DNA of 64,000 bases from assembly GCF_024721585.1 (NCBI RefSeq), contig NZ_CP102629.1, forward strand, positions 1,302,001 through 1,366,000, given 5' to 3'. This stretch comes from Sphingomicrobium aestuariivivum (GTDB lineage: Bacteria > Pseudomonadota > Alphaproteobacteria > Sphingomonadales > Sphingomonadaceae). Below, piece after piece: positions 1 through 6,223 of the stretch. Every line of letters starts with the position of its first letter. The stretch's first letter is position 1. Made by a program: the position numbers and the translations under genes. A model generated the notes under the pieces. That model was not told the DNA's origin. It worked only from the letters and a program-made list of their open reading frames with translations, and did no database searches.

Positions 1-447
1 CGCGTCAGCTGGGACGGCAACAACAAGATCGACATCCGCATCACCCACCCCAATATCGAGGGCGCGTCCATCGCGGGCTCGGGCAGCGTGCAGATCGCCG
101 AGGCCTCGGGCAGCCGCTTCGACGGCTCGATCGCCGGCTCGGGCGACTTGCGGATCGACAGCCTCACCGCCACCAGCGCCGATTTCTCGGTCGCGGGCTC
201 GGGGGACATCTACGCCTCGGGCAAGGTCTCGCGCCTCGATATCTCGATCGCCGGGTCAGGCGGGTTCGAGAACCCCGAGCTGGAAGCCGAGAGCGCCGAT
301 GTCTCCATCGCCGGATCGGGCGATGTCGCCGCGATCGTGACCGGCGCGGCCGACGTCTCGATCATCGGGTCGGGCGACGTCGTCTTCACCGGCGGCGCCG
401 AGTGCACCGTCTCCAAGGCCGGTTCGGGCGACGTGACCTGCAGCTAG
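1..447 (+). CDS. GIN-domain (DUF2807) protein, 5' truncated
   Basis: The frame is open from the first base of the window, so the start lies upstream; 148 residues are visible. The protein is a run of short repeats with the core S-I-A-G-S-G-D, recurring about every 15-20 residues. This is the pattern of the GIN/DUF2807 right-handed beta-helix fold (putative autotransporter adhesin head family). The last residues (GSGDVTCS) hold one of two Cys. The family is usually exported to the periplasm or cell surface; the signal peptide would lie outside the window. A second DUF2807 protein follows 51 bases downstream, so this is a tandem pair. The precise role is unknown. Confidence 0.85.
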   Translation, partial: RVSWDGNNKIDIRITHPNIEGASIAGSGSVQIAEASGSRFDGSIAGSGDLRIDSLTATSADFSVAGSGDIYASGKVSRLDISIAGSGGFENPELEAESADVSIAGSGDVAAIVTGAADVSIIGSGDVVFTGGAECTVSKAGSGDVTCS

Positions 448-498
448 GCGCGCGCCTCTTCTGGCGTTGTTAACCATTTTGGGCGATGGTCCTTTTCC

Positions 499-1191
499 AT
501 GAGGATCATCGCCCTTTTTCTTGCCGCCCTCTCCCTAGCCAGCCCTGCGCAGGCCGAGGAGCGTCGTTTCACCGTCACCGACTTCGACAAGGTCCGCCTC
601 GATGGCGGCTTTGCTGTCGAGATGGTGACCGATCGCTCGCCCTTTGCCATCGCCGAGGGCAATTCGGCCGCGGTGGACGGGGTGCGCATGCGGGTCGAGG
701 GGCGCACGCTCATCATCTCCGCCAACCGCTCCAACTGGTCGGGCAGCGAGCGCGACCGCGCCGAACCGGTCGCCATCCGCATCGGCACGCACAATGTCCG
801 GCAGGTTTGGGTCAATGGTTCGGGCATGATCGCGATCGACAAGGTGAAAGGTCCGGCTTTCGGCCTTGCCATCCAGGGTGCGGGCCGCGCCACCGTCGGC
901 AATGTCGTCGTCGAGGAACTCGAGGTCGCGCTAAACGGCGCGGCGAGCGCCGAGGTGGCGGGCGATGTCGAGGATGCCACGCTGATCGTGCGCGGCATGT
1001 CGTCGCTGGCCGCCGAAGGGCTGGAGAGCGACCGCGCCATTATCGGCGTGGACGGTCCCTCGATGGTCCGTCTCGGCCCCGCGCGCGAGGCGCGGATCGA
1101 CGCCATCGGCACCGGCGACATCAGCCTTGCCGGTCGCCCCAATTGCGAATTGCGCCTCGTCGGCTCGCCGAGCGTGACGGGCTGCCGCTAG
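499..1191 (+). CDS. GIN-domain (DUF2807) secreted protein
   Basis: This 230-residue protein begins with a clear cleavable signal peptide (MRIIALFLAALSLASPAQA, cut after about residue 19). The body is a DUF2807 beta-helix that starts with a typical 'FDKVRLDGGFAVEM' segment and ends in a short Cys-containing strand (CELRL...SVTGCR). It is more divergent than the upstream paralog, with fewer GSGD repeats. Family members are exported proteins of unresolved function, often called adhesin-head-like. No Shine-Dalgarno sequence is obvious before the ATG. It is convergent with the DUF1489 gene, with 3 bases between the stops. Confidence 0.85.
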   Translation: MRIIALFLAALSLASPAQAEERRFTVTDFDKVRLDGGFAVEMVTDRSPFAIAEGNSAAVDGVRMRVEGRTLIISANRSNWSGSERDRAEPVAIRIGTHNVRQVWVNGSGMIAIDKVKGPAFGLAIQGAGRATVGNVVVEELEVALNGAASAEVAGDVEDATLIVRGMSSLAAEGLESDRAIIGVDGPSMVRLGPAREARIDAIGTGDISLAGRPNCELRLVGSPSVTGCR

Positions 1192-1194
1192 GCC

Positions 1195-1599
1195 TCAGAC
1201 CAGCGCCAGCGCGGCAAGCTTGCCGTAGAGCCGCGGCGGCAGGGCACCGATGCCGGTGCCGTCATCCTCGTCGCCGGGCGCATCCTTCGCCTCGAGATAA
1301 CGCCAGCCCTGGTGCGCGCGCTTGGGCTGCGCCGCGCAGGGCTCGAGCTGGTCCGACAGGACGATATCCCAGCGCCCGTCGGAACGCTCCTCGAAGCCGA
1401 TGACCTTCGAGCGGGCGACGATGCGATGCTTGACGATCCAGTGCAGGCGACCGCCGTTGAGCACCTCGGCGTGGCGCACGGGGCGGCGCTTGGTGACAAT
1501 GCGTACCTTGCCCCCGCTCGCGCGCCGCGCGATCCGCTTCTCGAGCGTCGGCAGGCTCGCGCAGCCATAGGCCACCTTGGTCATGTGCACGCAGGACAT
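1195..1599 (-). CDS. DUF1489 family protein
   Basis: This 134-residue cytoplasmic protein matches the alphaproteobacterial DUF1489 family. The hallmarks are an N-terminal 'K-x-A-x-G-C' segment, a central 'R-P-V-R-H-A-E-V-L-NGG-LHWIVK' region and the 'HQGWRYLEAKDAP' motif near the C-terminus. Its function is unknown. An open frame extends to 1635, but the ATG at 1599 gives the family N-terminus. That start is also preceded by a promoter-like TTGAAC-N17-CACTTT pair ending 7 bases before it, which suggests a leaderless transcript. The ATG at 1584 is the alternative. Confidence 0.8.
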   Translation of the reverse strand: MSCVHMTKVAYGCASLPTLEKRIARRASGGKVRIVTKRRPVRHAEVLNGGRLHWIVKHRIVARSKVIGFEERSDGRWDIVLSDQLEPCAAQPKRAHQGWRYLEAKDAPGDEDDGTGIGALPPRLYGKLAALALV

Positions 1600-1639
1600 G
1601 GGCCACAAAGTGGCGCTTTCCTGCTGCCCGTTCAATACC

Positions 1640-2989
1640 TTACAAAAGGACCGCGCTGGCCAGCCCGAGGAAGGCGAGGAAGCCCATCGTGTCGGTCACG
1701 GTGGTCACGAACACGCTGCTCGCGACCGCAGGGTCGGCGCCGAAGCGGTCGAGGACGACGGGCACCAGCACGCCCGCGAGGCCGGCAACGAGGATGTTGA
1801 AGAGGATGGCGACGGCGATGACCGCGCCGATCATCGGGTCGAGGAAGATCGCCACCCCGACGCCGAGCACCAGCGCGATGGTCACCCCGTTCAACAACGC
1901 GACCAGCCCCTCGCGGCGGATCGCACGCCAGCGGTTCGACCCGGTAAGCTGGTTGGTGGCGAGCGCGCGCACGGTGACGGCGAGCGCCTGCGTGCCGGCA
2001 TTGCCGCCCAATGCCGCGACGATCGGCATCAGCGCGGCGAGGATGGCGAGCCGCGCGATGGTGTCCTCGAACTGGGCGATGACGAAGGTCGCCAGCAGCG
2101 CGGTGCCGAGGTTGGCGATGAGCCAGCGTACGCGCCCCGAATAGGCCTCGCGCACCGGCTCGTTGATGTCGCCCTCGCCCGCACCCGAGAGAAGCAGCGT
2201 ATCCTCGCCCGCTTCTTCCTGGATGATGTGGACCACGTCATCGACCGTGATCATGCCGACAAGCCGCCCGCTGTCGTCGACCACCGCGGCCGAGATGAGC
2301 GCGTATTTCTGGAACTTGAGCGCCACTTCTTCTTGGTCGAGCTCGACGGGGATGAGCGTTTGCTCTTCCTGCATGATCTCGGTGATCGGGACGGTCCGCT
2401 GGGTCCTGAGCAGCGTCGACAGCTTGGTGGTGCCGACGGGATGGTGCTGGGGGCCCACCACGAAGATTTCCCAGAAGTCGCAGGTCAGCTCGTCGCCGGC
2501 GCGCAGATAGTCGATGACCTGGCCGACATTCCAATGCTCGGGCACCGCGATGAGGTCGCGCTGCATGATGCGGCCCGCGGTCTCCTCGGGATAGGAGAGC
2601 GCTTCCTCGACCGCGGCGCGATCGTCGGGCTCCATCCGCTCGAGGATGGCCTGCTGGTCCTCCTCGTCGAGATCCTCGAGGATGGCGACGGCATCGTCGG
2701 TGTCCATCTCGGAGGCCAGGCCAGCGGCGTCCTCGGGCTCCATTTCCTCGATGACGAGCTCGCGGACGTGCTCGTTCATCTCGGCATAGACGTCGGCGTC
2801 GATCAGGCTGCCGAGCGCGGTGATGATGGCGGGGCGGTCCTCGGGACCGGCAAGCTCGATCAGGTCGGCGCGGTCGGCGGGGTGCAGTTCGGCGACCAGC
2901 GCGCAGGCATCCTCGATGCGCCCCTCGCGCACATCCTCGACCACCTCGCGGACGAAATCGGGGCGCATGCGATCGTCCTCGTCGAGCAC
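1640..2989 (-). CDS. mgtE: MgtE-type magnesium channel
   Basis: This protein is a Mg2+-gated Mg2+ channel of the inner membrane. In order it has an acidic N domain with repeated D/E-rich helices (roughly residues 1-130), two CBS domains (about 130-250) and five C-terminal membrane segments. The membrane part carries the conserved pore stretch around 'ALGGNAGTQALAVTVRAL' and the final 'VVTDTMGFLAFLGLA'. Length (449 aa) is normal. The start is uncertain. GTG at 2989 is used here. An in-frame ATC at 3028 has a perfect GGGGGAG seven bases upstream, and an ATG at 2968 has GAGGA seven bases upstream. Homologs carry an acidic leader before RxRPxFV, which favours one of the longer forms. Confidence 0.95.
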   Translation of the reverse strand: MLDEDDRMRPDFVREVVEDVREGRIEDACALVAELHPADRADLIELAGPEDRPAIITALGSLIDADVYAEMNEHVRELVIEEMEPEDAAGLASEMDTDDAVAILEDLDEEDQQAILERMEPDDRAAVEEALSYPEETAGRIMQRDLIAVPEHWNVGQVIDYLRAGDELTCDFWEIFVVGPQHHPVGTTKLSTLLRTQRTVPITEIMQEEQTLIPVELDQEEVALKFQKYALISAAVVDDSGRLVGMITVDDVVHIIQEEAGEDTLLLSGAGEGDINEPVREAYSGRVRWLIANLGTALLATFVIAQFEDTIARLAILAALMPIVAALGGNAGTQALAVTVRALATNQLTGSNRWRAIRREGLVALLNGVTIALVLGVGVAIFLDPMIGAVIAVAILFNILVAGLAGVLVPVVLDRFGADPAVASSVFVTTVTDTMGFLAFLGLASAVLL

Positions 2990-3102
2990 GAGATCTTCGT
3001 CATCGAGCGTCGTCGGCAGGTTGCTGATGTCGGATCTCCCCCGCGAAAATTGCGCCTTTCCCTCCTAGGCCGCGCCCGGGGATGGCGCAACAACAGCCTC
3101 TA

Positions 3103-3130
3103 TTGCAATGGTGTATTAATACGCTATGAC
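3103..3130 (+). promoter_or_regulatory. Predicted promoter of amidohydrolase gene with embedded palindrome
   Basis: TTGCAA (3103-3108), a 16-base spacer, then TATGAC (3125-3130) lie 33 bases before the amidohydrolase ATG. A perfect 10-base palindrome, GTATTAATAC (3113-3122), sits in the spacer, where a repressor could block polymerase. The regulator is unknown. Confidence 0.4.
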
Positions 3131-3162
3131 GGTGATCCAGATCCAGTCGTAAGGGGGCTTCC

Positions 3163-4719
3163 ATGAAATTCATCACCTTGGCGGCGACGGCCGCACTCGC
3201 AGCCGCAGCCGCCGGATGCACGAGCGCACCGCAAGCCACGGTTGCCGCCACCTCATCGGCCGCAATGCCCGCCGCGATCGGCGCCGACGTGCTAATCCGC
3301 GACGTGCGTGTCATCGATCCGGCAACGCGCCGCGTGCTCGAGGCGCAGGATGTCCTCGTCGAAGGCGGGTCCATCGTTGCGCTCCACCCCACCGGATCGG
3401 CTCGGGTCGCCGCGCGGCAGGTGGTCGACGGGCGCGGCCTGACGCTGCTTCCCGGCTACATCGATATGCATGCGCATGTCGGTTACGGCATGCTCCACGA
3501 GACGACGCTAGCGCTGATGCTGGCCAATGGCATTACCGGCCTGCGCGACATGTCCGCCGACTGCCCGCAAGGCGAAGGGCCGATGAACATGTGCCGCCAG
3601 CAGTTGCTCGAGAGCCGGGAGAAGATCGCTGCCGGACAGCTGGCCGGCCCCACCCTGCTCTCGCTGGGTACTGCAAAGATCGACAGCAACCGCCCCGACG
3701 AGGCGCAGGGCCGCGCGGCGCGCTACCATGTCGCGACCCCCGAGCAGGCGCGCGAGGCCGTCGCGGCTTTCGATGCCGAGGGCATGACCTTCCTCAAGGT
3801 CAGCCAGGAATTCATGCCCGATGCCTTCGAAGCGTTGCTCGACGAAGCTTCCGCGCGCGACCTCGGAGTTGCCGGCCATGTGCCGCTCATGTTCTCGGTT
3901 GGCGAGGTCGCCGCCATGGGAATGAGCTCCATCGAGCATGCAAGAGACCTGCCGCTCGACTGTTCGCGCCATGGCGCGGTGTTCCGCGGCGCCGTCGCCG
4001 CGGCGCTGACCGGCGCTGGCGACTGGCCCGATCGCGCGGCCATGCCGGGCCTTGCCCGCGACAGTTTCGATCCTTCCATCTGCGAGGCACAGATCGCCGC
4101 GATGCGCGAGGCGGGAACCGGCTATGTGCCGACCCACCTCACCCGCGAGATGGACTATCGCGCCGCCGATCCCGCCTATCGCGGGGATCCGCGGTTCGCC
4201 TATGTCCCCGCGCTCCAGAAGCATTATTGGGACCGGGACCTCGACCGCACGGCGGCGATGCCCGACGCGCTGCGCGACGACCTCGAGGATTTCTACCGGC
4301 TCGGGCTACGGACTACGAAACTGGCGCATGATGCCGGGGTGCCCGTGATGGTCGGGACCGATGCCAATGACACCATGTCCTTCCCGGGCTTTTCCTATCA
4401 TGACGAGATGTCGCATCTCGTGGCGGCAGGTTTGAGCGAGATGGACGTGCTGCGAGCCGCAACAAGCGTGGCCGCAGGCTTCCTCGGGCGCGAGGACCTC
4501 GGCGCCATCGCCCCGGGCCAGCGCGCCGACCTCGTGCTCCTGTCGGGCGATCCGCTGGCGGACATCGATGACAGCGACACGATCGTGGCGGTTGTCCACG
4601 CGGGCAGGCTGCACGGCCGCGATCAGCTCGATGCGCTGCTGGCCGATGTGGAGGACAAGGTCGCGGCCATGGGCGCGGGCGCGGCGGGCAACGATGCGGG
4701 TCAAGGGGGTGGCCAGTAG
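3163..4719 (+). CDS. Amidohydrolase family lipoprotein (imidazolonepropionase-like)
   Basis: This 518-residue protein is a metal-dependent hydrolase of the amidohydrolase superfamily, exported as a lipoprotein (signal ends AAAAAGC-T, lipobox Cys about residue 19). It shows the N-terminal HxH metal motif (H103, H105 in 'YIDMHAHVGYG'). Further metal or active-site regions are 'VAGHVPL', 'SSIEHARDL' and the Asp of 'MVGTDAND'. The C-terminal beta sandwich includes 'GAIAPGQRADLVLLSGDPL'. Related periplasmic enzymes hydrolyse dipeptides or cyclic amides, but the substrate cannot be read from sequence. An AAGGGGG Shine-Dalgarno precedes the ATG. Confidence 0.88.
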   Translation: MKFITLAATAALAAAAAGCTSAPQATVAATSSAAMPAAIGADVLIRDVRVIDPATRRVLEAQDVLVEGGSIVALHPTGSARVAARQVVDGRGLTLLPGYIDMHAHVGYGMLHETTLALMLANGITGLRDMSADCPQGEGPMNMCRQQLLESREKIAAGQLAGPTLLSLGTAKIDSNRPDEAQGRAARYHVATPEQAREAVAAFDAEGMTFLKVSQEFMPDAFEALLDEASARDLGVAGHVPLMFSVGEVAAMGMSSIEHARDLPLDCSRHGAVFRGAVAAALTGAGDWPDRAAMPGLARDSFDPSICEAQIAAMREAGTGYVPTHLTREMDYRAADPAYRGDPRFAYVPALQKHYWDRDLDRTAAMPDALRDDLEDFYRLGLRTTKLAHDAGVPVMVGTDANDTMSFPGFSYHDEMSHLVAAGLSEMDVLRAATSVAAGFLGREDLGAIAPGQRADLVLLSGDPLADIDDSDTIVAVVHAGRLHGRDQLDALLADVEDKVAAMGAGAAGNDAGQGGGQ

Positions 4720-4776
4720 GCCACCGCGCGCCTACATCGGCCTGCAACATCAAACCCAAAGCGGAGAAATCGCCTC

Positions 4777-5226
4777 ATGGCCGATACCCTGACCCTCACC
4801 CTTTCGACCGGCGGCGACGTCGTCATCAAGCTGCGTCCCGACCTCGCGCCGGGCCATGTCGAACGCATCACCGGCCTCGCCAAGGACGGCTTTTACGACG
4901 GCGTCGTCTTCCACCGCGTGATCCCGGGCTTCATGGCGCAGGGCGGCGACCCCACCGGCACCGGCACCGGCGGCTCGGACCTGCCCGACCTCAAGGCGGA
5001 ATTCTCGGCCGAACCGCATGTCCGCGGCACCTGCTCGATGGCGCGCACCCCCGATCCCAACTCGGCCAACAGCCAGTTCTTCATCTGCTTCGACGACGCG
5101 CGCTTCCTCGACAACCAGTATACCGTCTGGGGCCAGGTCGAGAGCGGCATGGAGCATGTCGATGCGCTGCCCAAGGGCGAGCCGGTGCCCAACCCGGGCA
5201 AGATCGTGAAGGCGACCGTTTCCTGA
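4777..5226 (+). CDS. ppiB: Peptidyl-prolyl cis-trans isomerase, cyclophilin type
   Basis: A 149-residue single-domain cyclophilin without a signal peptide, so probably cytoplasmic. It catalyses cis-trans isomerisation of Xaa-Pro bonds. Visible family motifs are 'DGVVFHRVIPGFMAQGGDP' (catalytic Arg and the FHRVI strand), 'GTCSMARTPDPNSANSQFFI' and a C-terminal 'VWGQVESGMEHVD'. A GGAG Shine-Dalgarno lies upstream. It is followed after 10 bases by the SDR gene, so the two may be co-transcribed. Confidence 0.95.
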   Translation: MADTLTLTLSTGGDVVIKLRPDLAPGHVERITGLAKDGFYDGVVFHRVIPGFMAQGGDPTGTGTGGSDLPDLKAEFSAEPHVRGTCSMARTPDPNSANSQFFICFDDARFLDNQYTVWGQVESGMEHVDALPKGEPVPNPGKIVKATVS

Positions 5227-5236
5227 GGATCGGCGC

Positions 5237-5995
5237 ATGACCAAGCTTGTCACGCTGATCACCGGGGCCTCGGCGGGCCTCGGTGTCGAATTCGCCCGCC
5301 AATATGCGGCGAAGGGGCATGAGCTCGTGCTGGTCGCGCGTCGTCGCGACCGGCTCGATGCGCTTGCCGCCGAGCTCGGCAAGGCGCGGGTGGTGGCGAT
5401 GGACCTCTCCGAGCCGCACGCCGCCAGCCGCCTCCTCGCCGACATCGCCTCGGCAGGCGAGCAGGTCGGCACCCTCGTCAACAATGCGGGCTTCGGGCTG
5501 GTCGGCGCCTTCGATGCGCTCGACAGCGCGCGCCAGCGGCAGATGGTCGACCTCAACTGCGGGCTCCTCGCCGAGCTCGCGCATGGCGTCATCCCCGGCA
5601 TGAAGCGCCTCGGCCACGGCGGCATCCTCAATGTCGCCTCGGTTGCAAGCTTCCAGCCGGGGCCCGGCATGGCGACCTATTTTGCCACCAAGGCCTTCGT
5701 GCTGTCGCTGTCCGAAGCGCTCCACGAGGAATATCGCAAGACGGGCATCCACGTCAGCGCGCTCTGCCCCGGCCCGACCGCGACCGAATTCGGCGATGTG
5801 GCGGGTTTCGGCGGCAATTCGGCGGTCGATGTCGTGAAGATGACCGCCGAGCAAGTGGTCGCGGCCGGCATCAAGGGCCTTGAGGCCAACAAGGCGGTGG
5901 TCGTGCCCGGCGTAGCCAACAAGATTTCGGCCAATTCCAGCCGTTTTCTGACCCGCAAGGCGGTGCGCAAGGTCGTCGGCATCATAAAAAAGTGA
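5237..5995 (+). CDS. Short-chain dehydrogenase/reductase (SDR)
   Basis: A classical SDR of 252 residues with a Rossmann fold. The nucleotide-binding motif is TGASAGLG near residue 10, followed by 'LVNNAG' and catalytic Tyr148 and Lys152 (YFATK). The 'ALCPGPTATEF' turn is typical of the DltE/YqjQ-like branch of cytosolic oxidoreductases. The substrate is unknown. The gene has a GAGG Shine-Dalgarno. Its stop codon lies inside a perfect 12-base palindrome, reported separately. Confidence 0.9.
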   Translation: MTKLVTLITGASAGLGVEFARQYAAKGHELVLVARRRDRLDALAAELGKARVVAMDLSEPHAASRLLADIASAGEQVGTLVNNAGFGLVGAFDALDSARQRQMVDLNCGLLAELAHGVIPGMKRLGHGGILNVASVASFQPGPGMATYFATKAFVLSLSEALHEEYRKTGIHVSALCPGPTATEFGDVAGFGGNSAVDVVKMTAEQVVAAGIKGLEANKAVVVPGVANKISANSSRFLTRKAVRKVVGIIKK

Positions 5996-6003
5996 ACGTT
6001 CAC
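5992..6003. promoter_or_regulatory. 12-base palindrome over SDR stop codon, possible operator
   Basis: GTGAACGTTCAC is a perfect palindrome beginning in the last SDR codon and ending 8 bases past the stop. It lies just upstream of the -35 hexamers of the predicted sRNA promoter. Its form resembles TetR- or LacI-type operators. No cognate regulator is encoded nearby. Confidence 0.3.
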
Positions 6004-6008
6004 AACTT

Positions 6009-6043
6009 TTGCACTTGCACAATAAATGGTGCGGTGCGATAAA
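6009..6043 (+). promoter_or_regulatory. Predicted sigma-70 promoter of the small RNA
   Basis: Two abutting TTGCAC hexamers occupy 6009-6020. From the second one (6015-6020) a 17-base spacer leads to GATAAA (6038-6043), predicting a start near 6050. The surrounding 16 bases TTTTGCACTTGCACAA (6007-6022) recur exactly at the rsh promoter (12553-12568). Confidence 0.5.
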
Positions 6044-6049
6044 GGTTGC

Positions 6050-6120
6050 GTCGAACCACTGGTTCGGCATCCTCTCCTGACGGGGCCCGGTCGTTTCGGC
6101 GATCGGGCCCCATTTTCTTT
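6050..6120 (+). ncRNA. Candidate trans-acting small RNA with anti-Shine-Dalgarno loop
   Basis: A roughly 70-nt transcript is predicted between the promoter above and a strong intrinsic terminator. Hairpin 1 is CGAACC-ACT-GGTTCG (6052-6066). A single-stranded linker with CCTCTCCTGA (6071-6080) follows, then the terminator stem. The pyrimidine-rich CUCUCCU linker could pair with ribosome-binding sites. The layout (short hairpin, exposed CU-rich stretch, terminator, about 70-80 nt) recalls Hfq-dependent alphaproteobacterial sRNAs such as the alpha-r8/SuhB group; this resemblance is inferred, not tested. No credible ORF occupies the interval. Confidence 0.5.
6082..6120 (+). terminator. Intrinsic terminator
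   Basis: A 12-bp stem is formed by 6082-6093 and 6100-6111 (GGGGCCCGGTCG with its complement, one G-U pair) around a TTTCGG loop. It is followed by ATTTTCTTT. It ends the predicted sRNA and any readthrough from the SDR gene. Confidence 0.8.
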
Positions 6121-6223
6121 CCGGGCGAGCGCGCACCCCGCCCCTTTTTTCATTCCGGTCCCTTTCCCATCTGAACCTTTGCCGAGCCCGACCCATTGTC
6201 GGTGAAAGAGCGAAGGAGCATCC

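Noticed and set aside
88-447. Short direct repeats in the first gene as a possible CRISPR or tandem-repeat array
   Set aside because: The repeats are codon-level copies of SIAGSGD in a beta-helix protein with unequal spacing.
1577-3166. 529-codon plus-strand open frame opposite mgtE
   Set aside because: Antisense shadow of a GC-rich gene; composition is dominated by R, D, H and G, and no motif is present while the minus strand encodes a complete MgtE.
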